64,000 bases of DNA from an uncultured Eubacteriales bacterium (GTDB taxonomy: Bacteria > Bacillota > Clostridia > Oscillospirales > Oscillospiraceae), in contig ONPF01000004.1 of NCBI GenBank assembly GCA_900319635.1, forward strand, positions 16,732 to 80,731. The letters run 5' to 3'. Positions 1 to 8,584 of this stretch are shown piece after piece. Numbering within the stretch: the first letter of the stretch is position 1; every line of letters begins with the position of its first letter. The position numbers and the translations under genes were made by a program. The notes below the pieces were generated by a model. It ran no database searches, was not told where the DNA came from, and saw only the letters and a list, made by a program, of their open reading frames with translations.

Positions 1-1
1 G

Positions 2-391
2 GACTACGGCAAGTTCCGCTTCGAGCAGACCAAGAAGGAGAAGGAAGCCAAGAAGAATCAGCGCATCGTAGAAGTCAAGGAGATCCGCATGTCCCCGGGC
101 ATCGACACCAACGACTTCAACACCAAGCTGAAAAATGCCCAGAAGTTCCTTTCGGACGGCGACCGGGTGAAGGTCTCCGTGCGTTTCCGCGGCCGCGAGA
201 TGGCGCATACCGACATCGGCGCGACGTTGCTGAAGGACTTCGCGGCTCAGTGCGCGGAGATCGCCAATCTGGATAAAGCCCCCAAGCTGGAGGGGCGGAA
301 CATGTTCATGTTCCTCTCCCCCAAGCCCGCCGCTCCGGCGAAGAAGCCGGCCAAACCCAAAGCGCCCAAGACCGAGACGGCCGAGGGCTAA
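2..391 (+). CDS. infC: Translation initiation factor IF-3, C-terminal part (5' truncated)
   Basis: The reading frame is open from base 2 and encodes the end of IF-3, which binds the 30S subunit, keeps subunits apart and proofreads start-codon selection. The C-terminal domain is recognisable from [14 protein letters not shown], the K-rich segment before it, and [14 protein letters not shown]. About 20 extra residues rich in Ala, Lys and Pro follow the normal end of the family, a low-complexity tail. The start and N-terminal domain lie outside the window. It is followed after 23 nt by rpmI and then rplT, the classic infC-rpmI-rplT operon. Autoregulation through a leader or an AUU start cannot be judged here. 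Confidence 0.96.
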   Translation, partial: DYGKFRFEQTKKEKEAKKNQRIVEVKEIRMSPGIDTNDFNTKLKNAQKFLSDGDRVKVSVRFRGREMAHTDIGATLLKDFAAQCAEIANLDKAPKLEGRNMFMFLSPKPAAPAKKPAKPKAPKTETAEG

Positions 392-414
392 CACACGTAA
401 AGGAGATTATAGTC

Positions 415-612
415 ATGCCCAAACTGAAGACCCACAGCGGTGCCAAGAAGAGATTCAATCTCACCAAGACCGGTAAGGTCAAGCGCGCCCACGCTTTCAA
501 GAGCCATATCCTCACCAAGAAGGACACCAAGCGCTGCCGCCGTCTGCGCAGCGAGACCTACGCTGACGAGACCAACGCCGCCACCATCAAGAAAATGATC
601 CCTTACAAATAA
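415..612 (+). CDS. rpmI: 50S ribosomal protein L35
   Basis: A 65-residue basic protein that opens [14 protein letters not shown] and carries the L35 signatures KTHSGA and [11 protein letters not shown]35 is a small late-assembly protein of the large ribosomal subunit. An AAGGAG ribosome site (around 401-406) precedes the ATG. It sits between infC and rplT, in the order and spacing usual for Firmicutes. Length matches the family (about 65 residues). Nothing unusual is seen. Confidence 0.97.
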   Translation: MPKLKTHSGAKKRFNLTKTGKVKRAHAFKSHILTKKDTKRCRRLRSETYADETNAATIKKMIPYK

Positions 613-642
613 GGGCAGACGCGAAATAGGAGGATTTGACAA

Positions 643-996
643 ATGGCAAGAGTTAAAGGCGCAATGATGACCCGCAAGCACAGAAATAAGGTGCTTGGCC
701 TGGCGAAGGGTTACTGGGGCAACAAGTCCCGTCACTATAAGATGGCTCAGGAGCAGATGATGAAGTCCGGCCGCTACGCTTACGTCGGCCGCAAGCAGAA
801 GAAGAGAGACTTCCGTCAGCTCTGGATCACCCGCATCAGCGCGGGCTGCAAGATGAACGGTCTGAACTACTCCAAGTTCATGTACGGTCTGAAGAAGGCC
901 GGCATCGAGATGAACCGGAAGATGCTCAGCGAGACCGCCATCCACGATCCCGCCGCCTTCACCGCCCTCTGCGATCTGGCGAAGAACGCGCAGTAA
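643..996 (+). CDS. rplT: 50S ribosomal protein L20
   Basis: A 117-residue basic protein starting [18 protein letters not shown], with the L20 features [13 protein letters not shown] and [10 protein letters not shown]20 binds 23S rRNA early in large-subunit assembly and in many bacteria represses its own operon. An AGGAGG ribosome site (629-634) precedes the ATG, 30 nt after rpmI. A strong intrinsic terminator follows at 1009-1050 and closes the operon. Length and sequence are normal. Confidence 0.97.
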   Translation: MARVKGAMMTRKHRNKVLGLAKGYWGNKSRHYKMAQEQMMKSGRYAYVGRKQKKRDFRQLWITRISAGCKMNGLNYSKFMYGLKKAGIEMNRKMLSETAIHDPAAFTALCDLAKNAQ

Positions 997-1008
997 GCGA
1001 GTGAAAAT

Positions 1009-1050
1009 AGAAGACGATCTGCGAATTACAGGCAGGTCGTCTTCTTTTTT
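1009..1050 (+). terminator. Intrinsic terminator of infC-rpmI-rplT
   Basis: A 13-bp stem (1009-1021 pairing with 1033-1045, one G-U pair) is followed by a run of T from 1045. It lies 12 nt after the rplT stop codon. Confidence 0.9.
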
Positions 1051-1545
1051 GCGCAGACGGGGCCTTTCCCCCTCGCACAGAGATCCGTCCCCTGTGCTCC
1101 GCCGCGCTGTTCCTCCCCCAGCGGGGGAGGATGTCGCTTGCGACAGGTGAGGGAGAGGCTTAACCGATAGAGCGGCCGACCCCACCCTGTCATTTCACAG
1201 CGTAAAGAAAAAGATCCTTCGACTTCGGCGCAAGCGCCTTCGCTCAGGATGACAGGGGACGGGGGACGCGGATCGCCACACCAGTGTGCGCAGAAGGTGA
1301 ATTGCCGCAAAGAGAATTATTTGTCGTTGCGAACCAGTGCGCACACTGGTGTGGCAATCCGTATTCTCTTTGCGGCAAGAGAGACCACCCTGGGGTGCTG
1401 GTTCGCGATGACAAGCGAGGGGACGGGAGCACCCCGCGCAGCGTTGGACATAGGCCAGTGACAGATACGACGGATATGACGGATCAGGGACTGTCTCCAG
1501 AATCCGTCGTATCCGTCGTATCTGTCACCGGTGTTCCGCGGGCGG
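1051..1545. repeat. Intergenic repeat island
   Basis: No convincing gene is present between rplT and the sigma-factor gene. The space holds pieces of dispersed repeats that recur elsewhere in the window. A CCTCCCCC..GGGGGAGG palindrome with a following GTCGCTTGCGACAGGTGAGG motif (about 1113-1160) recurs near 11413-11495. Two CCAGTGTGCGCA/TGCGCACACTGG palindromes (about 1279-1291 and 1335-1349) recur at 3497-3514 and 19104-19125. A long hairpin lies at 1458-1528. Confidence 0.7.
1458..1528. repeat. Long 27-bp-arm hairpin, copy 1 (GTGACAG family)
   Basis: The arms 1458-1484 and 1502-1528 are inverted repeats matching at 26 of 27 positions. The outer end is GTGACAGAT and each arm has an internal 9-nt period (GATACGACG, GATATGACG). 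The loop contains CTGTCTCC. A second copy with the same arms and a reverse-oriented loop lies at 3827-3908. Confidence 0.85.
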
Positions 1546-1547
1546 CC

Positions 1548-1576
1548 TTGCCTTTTGCCGCAAATCATGCTATTTT
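1548..1576 (+). promoter_or_regulatory. Putative promoter of the sigma-factor operon
   Basis: TTGCCT (1548-1553), 17 nt, TATTTT (1571-1576). The -10 is only a moderate match. The start codon lies about 62 nt beyond the expected transcription start. Confidence 0.4.
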
Positions 1577-1645
1577 TTGCAAAGACCTGCAAGATCCGCC
1601 TCCGGATTGCGAGAGAATAGGTGAGGCGGAAAGGAAGTGACGCGG

Positions 1646-2203
1646 ATGGAAGACGAAAGGATCCTCGACCTGTTCTTCGAGCGCTCGGAACAGGCCATCG
1701 GGGAGCTGGACAAAAAATACGGCGCCGCCGCGGCGAGAACGGCGGGGAATATCCTGCGCAGCCGGCAGGATGTGGAGGAGTGCGTGAACGACACCTGGCT
1801 GGGGGTCTGGAACAGGATTCCGCCTCTCCGGCCAAGCCCCCTGGGCAGCTACGTTTGCCGCATTGCCCGCAACCTTGCGGTGTCCCGTCTCCGCAGCGAG
1901 ACGGCGGACAAGCGCAACCACAGTCTGGATCTGGTGCTGGACGAGCTGGAGGACTTTCTCCCCTCCGGCCAGAGTGTGGAGGCGGACTACGATTACAAGG
2001 AAACGGTGGAGGGGATCAACCGCTTTTTGGAGAGCCTCCGCTATGACGACCGCTTCCTCTTCGTGCGCCGCTACTGGTACGCCGACTCCGTGAAGGAGAT
2101 CGCCGCCTCCATGCACCGGAAGGAGAGCCAGATCTCCCTGCGTCTTTTCCGCCTCCGTGAGAAATTGCGGAAAACTTTGCAAAAGGAGGGCTTGCTGGTA
2201 TGA
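1646..2203 (+). CDS. RNA polymerase sigma-70 family (ECF-like) factor
   Basis: A 185-residue protein with region 2 (roughly 20-85: RTAGNILRSRQDVEECVNDT, then W..RIPPLRPSPLGSYVCRIARN) and region 4 (roughly 120-178, helix-turn-helix around DSVKEIAASMHRKESQISLRLFRL). It should direct core RNA polymerase to a small regulon. I chose ATG 1646 because AAGGAAG (1631-1637) is correctly placed. An upstream GTG at 1637 overlaps that ribosome site. The stop overlaps the next start (ATGA), coupling it to a membrane protein. That is the usual sigma/anti-sigma arrangement, so activity is probably released by a membrane signal. The regulon is unknown. Confidence 0.88.
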   Translation: MEDERILDLFFERSEQAIGELDKKYGAAAARTAGNILRSRQDVEECVNDTWLGVWNRIPPLRPSPLGSYVCRIARNLAVSRLRSETADKRNHSLDLVLDELEDFLPSGQSVEADYDYKETVEGINRFLESLRYDDRFLFVRRYWYADSVKEIAASMHRKESQISLRLFRLREKLRKTLQKEGLLV

Positions 2204-3327
2204 ATCGGGAAAAAGCCTTTCAGGCGCTGAACGCCCTGGACGACCGCTATATCGCGGAAGCGCTCCGCTACGCGCCCGAGGGAGCCGCAGGCGCCTCGGA
2301 AAGGAGCGCAAGCATGAAGAGCAAACGCATTGTGACCCTGGCGCTGGCAGCGGCGTTGATCCTGGCCTTAGGCGCCGCCGCCTGGGCCATCGGCCTGAGC
2401 ATCCACCGGCAGCGGCAGCAGGAGCTGCGACAGGAGCTGCAGGTGGACGAGAACCGGGTGGAGGACTATGTGGAATACCCGGTGCCGGAGGATCCGGAGC
2501 AGGCGCCGGAGAGCGGCGTGACCCTGCTCTCCGCCATGAACGACGGGGAGTTCCAGAACTACTGGGTGGTGCTGAACGGCGTGACGCCGGAGATGGTCGA
2601 GCGCATGGCCGCGCCGATTTTGGAGGATCGGGACGGCTCCCCCCTGGGGGAGAACGACCACCGGTACTGCTGGCTCTACTGCGGCTGGGACGGAGAGAGC
2701 TGGTACGACGTCTGGCCGGAGGGCGGCCACAACGCCCAGGGCATCCGGGACGCCTACGACCCGGAGACCTGCACCCTGACGGTGCGGACGGCCATCACCA
2801 TTGACAGGATGCCGGAGCGGGCGGAGCTGCGTTTCATCATCGTGGACACCATCGACTACGGCGACGCCCATGTTTCCGACGGGGAGCTGGTCTGGGATCT
2901 GGGCAGCGTCTCCGTGGAGCGCACCGGCCAGACCCTGCGCACAGTCTGGTTTACGGAGCCCGTGTCCTTTGAAAACGGCGACTACGGCGGGGGCGAATTT
3001 CTGGGAATGGAGCTCAGCGCCAGCGGCGTCAACTGGATCCTCCGCCACGACGGCGTGAGTGAGATGTACCATCCCCACGAATTTGCAAGCGAGGAGGAGC
3101 GACAGGAATATCTTGCGCTGGAGCAGAGCTGGCTCCAGGCCATCGACGAGCTGGAGCGCACGGCGGTGCTGCATTTTGCCGACGGCAGCAGCATGGCGGT
3201 GAATCCCCCGCTGAGCAGCGAGCCGGCGGGCGACAGGGTGAAGGATAAGTGCATCTTCGGCCACACCATCGACCCGAGCCAGGTGGTCGGCGTCACCCTG
3301 GGCGGCCGGACCTTCGAGATCCCCTGA
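2200..3327 (+). CDS. Membrane-anchored putative anti-sigma factor / sensor
   Basis: A 375-residue protein whose start overlaps the sigma-factor stop by 4 nt. It has a short acidic cytoplasmic N-terminus (about 45 residues), one transmembrane helix (RIVTLALAAALILALGAA, about 48-68), and a roughly 300-residue extracellular part with no motif I recognise. Single-pass proteins translationally coupled to ECF genes commonly hold the sigma factor at the membrane, so I infer that role. The architecture resembles clostridial DUF4179-type proteins, but I cannot confirm the family. The ectodomain has many Trp, Tyr and acidic residues and a histidine-containing segment (GVSEMYHPHEFAS). It is followed by an octamer repeat array and a repeat island. 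Confidence 0.6.
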   Translation: MNREKAFQALNALDDRYIAEALRYAPEGAAGASERSASMKSKRIVTLALAAALILALGAAAWAIGLSIHRQRQQELRQELQVDENRVEDYVEYPVPEDPEQAPESGVTLLSAMNDGEFQNYWVVLNGVTPEMVERMAAPILEDRDGSPLGENDHRYCWLYCGWDGESWYDVWPEGGHNAQGIRDAYDPETCTLTVRTAITIDRMPERAELRFIIVDTIDYGDAHVSDGELVWDLGSVSVERTGQTLRTVWFTEPVSFENGDYGGGEFLGMELSASGVNWILRHDGVSEMYHPHEFASEEERQEYLALEQSWLQAIDELERTAVLHFADGSSMAVNPPLSSEPAGDRVKDKCIFGHTIDPSQVVGVTLGGRTFEIP

Positions 3328-3342
3328 GGGGGGAGAAAAGAA

Positions 3343-3374
3343 ATGAAGGAGTGAAGGAATGAAGGAGTGAAGGA
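3343..3374. repeat. Short tandem array, four 8-nt units
   Basis: Four units of ATGAAGGA or GTGAAGGA begin 15 nt after the stop codon of the preceding gene. A related array in inverted orientation (3555-3582) lies near the other end of the repeat island. Confidence 0.8.
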
Positions 3375-3776
3375 GTGAGCCCTTTCCGGCCTCGCCGCCC
3401 CCACCGTCTCGCTCGCTTCGCTCCCTCGACACCTCCCCCAAAGGGGGAGGCAAGAGACAGCTTGAACCCTTGCTTCCCCCCCTGGGGGGAAGTCCCCAGT
3501 GCGCACACTGGGGAATAGGGGGAATCTCAATTCGTCGCCGCAGGCGACACCTCAATTATTCATTCTTCACTATTCACTATTCATTGCACCTGAAAGGAGA
3601 GCCCCCACCGTCAGCGGCGGGTGTGATACGCCGCTGACACCTCCCCCGGAGGGGGAGGCAAGGCGAGCGACCAAAGGTCGCCCCTACGGGGGGCGGCGCG
3701 TCCTCCGTCCTTACCCCTTCCGTCACGGCTGCGCTGCGCTTGCCGCGACACCTCCCCCAAGGGGGGAGGCAAGAAA
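3375..3776. repeat. Intergenic repeat island
   Basis: No gene is visible. It contains several CCTCCCCC/GGGGGAGG palindromes (about 3430-3455, 3640-3660, 3750-3772), a CCCCAGTGCGCACACTGGGG palindrome (about 3495-3514), a GTAGGGGCG-type element in reverse (about 3676-3702), and an inverted heptamer array (3555-3582). Confidence 0.65.
3555..3582. repeat. Heptamer array, four 7-nt units (reverse orientation)
   Basis: Units ATTATTC, ATTCTTC, ACTATTC, ACTATTC. On the minus strand these read GAATAGT/GAAGAAT-like, resembling the GTGAAGGA units at 3343-3374 in inverted orientation. Confidence 0.7.
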
Positions 3777-3778
3777 AT

Positions 3779-3809
3779 TACCGCTGTCGCAAGACGGCGG
3801 TATTTTTTT
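3779..3809 (+). terminator. Intrinsic terminator
   Basis: A 10-bp stem (3779-3788 with 3793-3802, one mismatch), a GCAA tetraloop and a T7 run. It lies in the long space after the putative anti-sigma gene and could stop read-through into the next gene. Confidence 0.75.
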
Positions 3810-3826
3810 GCCGCCGATCTGCGTCT

Positions 3827-3908
3827 GTGACAGATGTGACGGATGTGACGGATCCTGGAGACAGCCCCCCTCAGGGGGAAAATCCGTCACATCCGTCGCA
3901 TCTGTCAC
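3827..3908. repeat. Long 27-bp-arm hairpin, copy 2 (GTGACAG family)
   Basis: The arms 3827-3853 and 3882-3908 are inverted repeats with one mismatch, outer GTGACAGAT, and 9-nt internal period GATGTGACG. The loop contains GGAGACAG, the reverse complement of the loop motif of copy 1 (1458-1528), plus a small CCCCCTCAGGGGG hairpin. Confidence 0.85.
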
Positions 3909-3933
3909 CTTTCCTCGATCCAGCATGTTCCTC

Positions 3934-3963
3934 TTGCGCCGGGGGCGGGAGAGGGTGTACAAT
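3934..3963 (+). promoter_or_regulatory. Promoter of the DUF3810 gene, possibly leaderless
   Basis: TTGCGC (3934-3939), 18 nt, TACAAT (3958-3963). The expected transcription start coincides with the ATG at 3970. No ribosome-binding site fits between them. Confidence 0.6.
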
Positions 3964-3969
3964 ACGGGC

Positions 3970-5097
3970 ATGGAAAACAAGACGACACAAAAACGCGGCC
4001 TCGCCGCCATCTGGAAGCTCTGCCCCGTGCGGCATGTGCTGATCCTGCTGAACGCCCTGATCATCGGCCTGCACCTGGCCACCCGGGGTAACCATGCCCT
4101 GAACCGCGCCCTGTCGGAGCGCTTTGTGCGCCCGGTGCACCGCCTGCTCAGCCGGGTGACCAATGTGCTGCCCTTCTCCCTGGCGGAGCTGATCTATGCC
4201 GCGGCGATCCTCGGGGGGCTGGTTTACATCATCATCTCCCTCGTCCGGATGTTCCGCCGGCGGGAGTGGGGGAAGCGGCTCTATCTCATCTTCACCGCCC
4301 TGCTCACCGCGGGGGCGGTGTTCTACGGCGGCTTCTGCCTGCTCTGGGGGGTCTTCTACTATGGGGACGACTTCATGACCCGCAGCGGCCTGCCCCATGA
4401 GAAGATCAGCGTGGAGCAGCTCCAGCGCGTCACCGCCTGGTTTGCGGACCTGGCCAACGAGTATTCCGACCGGGTGCCCCGGGACGAAAACGGCGTCTGC
4501 GACCTGGATCGCGCCGCGGTGCTGCAGAAGTCCCCAGAGGTCTACCGGGGGCTGGAGCGGCAGTACCCCTGCCTGGAGGGGCCGGAGGTGCGCGCCAAGG
4601 GCGTGTTCTTCTCCCGGATCATGAGCTACATCGACTTCACCGGCTTCTTCTTCCCCCTCACCGCCGAGGCAAACGTGAACACCGACTGCCCCAGCTGCAT
4701 GTTCCCGGCCACCGTGGCCCACGAGCTGGCCCATCAGAGGGGCGTGGCCAAGGAGCAGGAGGCCAATTTCGTGGCGGTGCTGGCCTGCCTGGACTACGGG
4801 GAGCCGGAGTATGTCTACGCTGCGGCGCTGCTGGCCTACACCCACCTGGGCAACGCCCTCCACGACGCGGACTACGCCGCCTGGCAGGAGATCTACGGCG
4901 GCCTCAACGAGAACGTGCGGCGGGACTATGCCGCGAACCGCGCCTACTGGCAGCAGTTTGAGACCCCGGCGCGGGAAGTGTCCAACACCGTGTATGAGGG
5001 CTTTCTGCAGAGCTATGACCAGGATCTGGGGCTCAAGAGCTACGGCGCCTGTGTGGATCTGCTGGTGAACTATTACGACGATGCGGCCCGGCCCTGA
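3970..5097 (+). CDS. DUF3810 family membrane protein (metallopeptidase-like)
   Basis: A 375-residue protein with three N-terminal membrane helices (roughly 20-40, 65-90, 100-125) and a large outer domain holding an HExxH zinc-type motif in ATVAHELAHQRGVAKEQEANF, where Glu in EQEAN is a likely third ligand. This is the DUF3810 layout. A zinc-dependent peptidase role is inferred from the motif; no substrate is known. The frame is open much further upstream through repeat DNA, but ATG 3970 is the first codon of a normal-looking protein. A -10 element ends 6 nt before it, so translation may be leaderless. Its 3' end converges on a phosphodiester glycosidase gene with a shared terminator. Confidence 0.8.
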   Translation: MENKTTQKRGLAAIWKLCPVRHVLILLNALIIGLHLATRGNHALNRALSERFVRPVHRLLSRVTNVLPFSLAELIYAAAILGGLVYIIISLVRMFRRREWGKRLYLIFTALLTAGAVFYGGFCLLWGVFYYGDDFMTRSGLPHEKISVEQLQRVTAWFADLANEYSDRVPRDENGVCDLDRAAVLQKSPEVYRGLERQYPCLEGPEVRAKGVFFSRIMSYIDFTGFFFPLTAEANVNTDCPSCMFPATVAHELAHQRGVAKEQEANFVAVLACLDYGEPEYVYAAALLAYTHLGNALHDADYAAWQEIYGGLNENVRRDYAANRAYWQQFETPAREVSNTVYEGFLQSYDQDLGLKSYGACVDLLVNYYDDAARP

Positions 5098-5104
5098 GGG
5101 GCTG

Positions 5105-5155
5105 GGAAAAAAGACAGAGGCGGATCTGTGCATGTTGCAGATCCGCCTCTGTTTC
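5105..5155. terminator. Bidirectional intrinsic terminator
   Basis: A perfect 15-bp stem (5114-5128 with 5138-5152) flanked by an A-run on the left and GTTTCG on the right. It sits between convergent genes and can serve both, more strongly on the minus strand. Confidence 0.85.
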
Positions 5156-5164
5156 GTATTATAA

Positions 5165-6619
5165 TCAGTAAGTGGCCAGGGCCAGGAAGCCCAGCGGCAT
5201 CTCCGGCGCCGGCATCACGGTGATGCGCAGCTTGGCGTCGGCGGCCTTGTACTTCCAGTAGGGGGACTGCTCCAGGAGATCCAGGGTGACGTACACGTCA
5301 TAGCTCCCGTCGCCGTTCCGATACACGGCGTCCACGCTGAGCTTCTGCACCTCGTTCATGCGGGTGTTGACCCAGGCGCGATCCATGGCCGCCAGATCCA
5401 TCCGCTCCCGCAGCTCGCAGTCCTGCGCCACATATTGGGACAGGTCGGGGTAGTGCCGGTCGTACCACTGGGTGCCGAAGTAGCCGTAATAGGCGGTGCA
5501 GAACACCCAGGAGAAGGTGTACAGGCGCTCCAGCGTCTCCTCGTCCGTGATCTCCGCCTCGTATTCCCGCACTTCGCCCAGGGCGTTCTCGGGGATCACG
5601 ATGGAATCCGGCGTGCCCGCGGGCTTCACATAGTCCTCCGGCAGCGGCGCCACCAGCCAGGCGTTGGGCAGGACGCGGGTGCCGCCCGCCTGGTTGGAGG
5701 AGCGGTTCACGGCCTCGCCGTAGAGCAGCATGCAGGTGGAGTTGCCGCCGTCCATGTTGGAGGCGTTGACGCAGCCGAACTTGTCCGCCATGATGTCGAT
5801 GCAGTCGCCGTAGGTCAGACCGATGCTGTAGGCCTGCCGCCCGTCGATGGCGACCAGGACGATGGCCCCGTCCTCCCGCTGGCCCACCAGCGTTCTGGCG
5901 CCGATGCCGGTGTCCAGAGCCTCCGGGTCGGCCTTCACGCCGTTTTGCACCAGATAGGGGCCGAAGCTGACCCCGTCGCGGATCCCAAGGGCCTCACAGT
6001 CCTCCACGGTGTAATAGCCGCACCACAGATGGCCGCTGCCGTCCAGCCCGGCCACCGGGCCGAATTCCTCACCCTCAAAATTCATGCCCCGGCTGTAGGT
6101 GATGCCCTGGGGCGGCCACCCTTCACCGCTGCCGTCCTTGTCCTTGAAGCCGCCGGCGTTGACGCCGGCGATGGCGCCGTACTGCTCCGCCAGCACGTCC
6201 AGGGTGAGGCCGTGGCCGCCGGCGCTGCCGGGCTCCGGAACCGCCGTGCCCACATAGACCTGGGCGGGATCCAGCACGATCAAGGCATAGACCGTGGAGC
6301 CTTTGTAGGTGAAGCGATAGGGGATGACCCCGTCGCCGTCCTCGTCCACCAGGACTTCACCGACGACAGGCTCCGGCGTGGGCTCGGGCGTGGGCTCGGG
6401 CGTGGGCTCCGGTGTAGGCTCCGGCGTAGGCTCGGGCGTCGGCTCCGGGGTGGGCGCCGGGGTGGCGGAGGCCTGGGCGGGAGCCTGAGGCGTCTCTGCC
6501 GCGGGGGAAGCCGGGGCGGAGGCCGGGGGTGCGGGGATCGTGCTGCAGGCGGCCAGACTCAAGACAAGCGCGGCGAGGAGCAGCAGTGCCGCAGTACGTT
6601 TCAAAACCATGTTGTGCAT
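5165..6619 (-). CDS. Phosphodiester glycosidase family (NAGPA-like) lipoprotein
   Basis: A 484-residue exported lipoprotein: a signal peptide with lipobox LAACS (Cys about residue 25), a Pro/Ala linker, then a PTPEP stalk of about seven repeats. A phosphodiester glycosidase (DUF2233/NAGPA) domain follows at about residues 95-330. Landmarks are GVNAGGF, the core NMDGGNSTCM and RVLPNAWLV. About 150 C-terminal residues are of unclear fold (NTF2-like is possible). The family removes sugars from phosphodiester-linked exopolymers or wall polysaccharides. ATG 6619 is preceded on the minus strand by AAAGGA at 8 nt; an internal ATG at 6610 is an alternative. It is monocistronic and converges on the DUF3810 gene. 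Confidence 0.85.
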   Translation of the reverse strand: MHNMVLKRTAALLLLAALVLSLAACSTIPAPPASAPASPAAETPQAPAQASATPAPTPEPTPEPTPEPTPEPTPEPTPEPTPEPVVGEVLVDEDGDGVIPYRFTYKGSTVYALIVLDPAQVYVGTAVPEPGSAGGHGLTLDVLAEQYGAIAGVNAGGFKDKDGSGEGWPPQGITYSRGMNFEGEEFGPVAGLDGSGHLWCGYYTVEDCEALGIRDGVSFGPYLVQNGVKADPEALDTGIGARTLVGQREDGAIVLVAIDGRQAYSIGLTYGDCIDIMADKFGCVNASNMDGGNSTCMLLYGEAVNRSSNQAGGTRVLPNAWLVAPLPEDYVKPAGTPDSIVIPENALGEVREYEAEITDEETLERLYTFSWVFCTAYYGYFGTQWYDRHYPDLSQYVAQDCELRERMDLAAMDRAWVNTRMNEVQKLSVDAVYRNGDGSYDVYVTLDLLEQSPYWKYKAADAKLRITVMPAPEMPLGFLALATY

Positions 6620-6754
6620 AGGACAGATCCTTTCATATAAGTCAGAGAAAATGTACTATACTTTCCGCCGCAAGTCAAGGAGAACCCGACAGCCTGAGAC
6701 GGAAAGGCGCCGGAGAGCTTTCCCGTCCGCGGCGGAAAAAGGGAATGAAGCCGA

Positions 6755-6783
6755 TTGCACAAAGCTGATTCTTGTGCTAAAAT
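6755..6783 (+). promoter_or_regulatory. Promoter of the moaC-MOSC-lar operon
   Basis: TTGCAC (6755-6760), 17 nt, TAAAAT (6778-6783). The untranslated leader would be about 40 nt, too short for a molybdenum-cofactor riboswitch. Confidence 0.6.
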
Positions 6784-6829
6784 ACCAACAATATAGTGCG
6801 GCAAAGACCGCGGAACTGAGGCGGCGAAG

Positions 6830-7307
<478 letters not shown>

Positions 7308-7315
<8 letters not shown>

Positions 7316-7757
7316 TCAAAAGGCCGTCGTCAAGGCCGTTTGCATCAGCGAAAAGAAGGGCCAGCAGAAGCACCCGGTGGACGCGATCCGCCTGGAGCCC
7401 CATCTGGGCATCCCGGGGGACGCCCACGCGGGAGACTGGCACCGGATGGTCAGCGTCCTCTCGGTGGAGAGCGTGGCGCGCCTGCAGGAGAAGATCCCCT
7501 TCCCCCTGCTGCCCGGCGCCTTTGCGGAAAATGTGCTGGTGGAGGGGATCGAGGTGTCCCGTCTGCCGGTGGGAACGAAGCTGCGCATCGGCTCGGCCCT
7601 CTGCGAGGTGACCCAGATCGGCAAGGAGTGCCATGCCGACTGCGCCATCCGCCGCCAGGCGGGGGACTGCGTCATGCCCCGGGAGGGGATCTTTGTCCGC
7701 GTGCTGGAGGCGGGGGAGGCCCGCCCCGGCGATACGGTGGAGGTCGTGCATGGATAA
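7308..7757 (+). CDS. MOSC domain protein
   Basis: A 149-residue single-domain MOSC protein with GIPGDAHAGDWHRMVSVLS near the N-terminus and the conserved Cys-containing segment IGKECHADCAIRRQAGDCVMPREGIF. MOSC domains bind sulfur or molybdenum-cofactor-related ligands (MOCO sulfurase C-terminus, YiiM). Stand-alone clostridial versions often sit with moaC-type genes, as here. I chose ATG 7308 because GGAGGG (7296-7301) is 6 nt upstream; ATG 7302 is an in-frame alternative. It overlaps moaC by 8 nt and larB by 8 nt, so all three are translationally coupled. The precise role is unknown. Confidence 0.85.
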
Positions 7758-8502
7758 ACAGGAGATCACCGCCCTGCTGGAGGGCGTCGCGGCCGGAACC
7801 ACCACGGTGGAGGAGGCGGTTTTGAAGCTGAAGACCGCGCCCATCCGGGAGCTCGGGGCCTACGCCAAGGTGGATCTGCACCGGGGGCTGCGCCAGGGCG
7901 TGCCGGAGGTCATCTACGGCGCGGGCAAGACCCCGGAGCACATCCTGGGCATCGCAAGGGCCATGCGGGAGGCGGGGCAGGAGACCGTGCTCATCACCCG
8001 CATGAGCGGGGAGGCCGCCGCCCTGGTGGGGGCGGAGCTGCCCCTGCGCTACGACCCCCTGTCCAGAACGGGCATCGTGGGGAAGCTGCCGGAGCCCACG
8101 GGCAAGGGCACTGTCGTGGTCGCCACCGGCGGCACCAGCGATATGAACGTGGCCGAGGAGGCCGCCGTGACCGCCGAGGCCCTGGGCAACCGGGTCGTCC
8201 GGCTCTACGACGTGGGCGTGTCCGGCATCCACCGGCTGCTGAGCCATCTGGAGGAGATCATGAGCGCCCGGGTCATCGTGGCCGTGGCCGGCATGGAGGG
8301 GGCGCTGCCCTCGGTGATCGGGGGCCTGGCCGACTGCCCGGTGATCGCCGTGCCCACCAGCGTGGGCTACGGAGCCAGTCTCGGCGGGATCGCGGCGCTT
8401 TTGAGCATGCTGAACTCCTGCGCCAGCGGGGTCTCGGTGGTGAACATCGACAACGGCTTCGGCGCGGGCTACATGGCCAGCATGATCAATCATCTGGAGT
8501 GA
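7750..8502 (+). CDS. larB: Nickel-pincer cofactor synthesis carboxylase LarB
   Basis: A 250-residue protein related to PurE, with the LarB signatures PEVIYGAGKTPEHILGI, VVATGGTSDMNVAEEA and the C-terminal GYGASLGGIAALLSMLNSC. LarB carboxylates and hydrolyses nicotinic acid adenine dinucleotide to begin assembly of the nickel pincer nucleotide used by lactate racemase-type enzymes. ATG 7750 overlaps the MOSC gene end by 8 nt. larE and larC follow, so all three cofactor-assembly steps are present. A larA-type apoenzyme is not in the window. A heptamer array abuts its stop codon. Confidence 0.95.
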   Translation: MDKQEITALLEGVAAGTTTVEEAVLKLKTAPIRELGAYAKVDLHRGLRQGVPEVIYGAGKTPEHILGIARAMREAGQETVLITRMSGEAAALVGAELPLRYDPLSRTGIVGKLPEPTGKGTVVVATGGTSDMNVAEEAAVTAEALGNRVVRLYDVGVSGIHRLLSHLEEIMSARVIVAVAGMEGALPSVIGGLADCPVIAVPTSVGYGASLGGIAALLSMLNSCASGVSVVNIDNGFGAGYMASMINHLE

Positions 8503-8530
8503 GTGCGTAGTGCGTAGTGCTTAGTGCTTA
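8503..8530. repeat. Heptamer array, four 7-nt units
   Basis: GTGCGTA twice, then GTGCTTA twice, beginning at the first base after the larB stop codon and followed by GGAGACGG. Confidence 0.85.
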
Positions 8531-8584
8531 GGAGACGGTGAGAAAAACGAATTGTGAGAACGGATTGCCGATGCTGAGAGACTT

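Noticed and set aside
3934-3963. A simple full-length 5' leader for the DUF3810 gene from a farther promoter
   Set aside because: A terminator with a T7 run at 3779-3809 and the hairpin at 3827-3908 stand in the way, and no better promoter was found upstream.
3499-3969. N-terminal extension of the DUF3810 protein
   Set aside because: The frame is open but runs through repeat-island DNA, with no ribosome site and low-complexity translation; the promoter at 3934-3963 lies inside it.
6784-6829. Molybdenum-cofactor riboswitch before moaC
   Set aside because: The predicted leader is only about 40 nt, too short for that structure.
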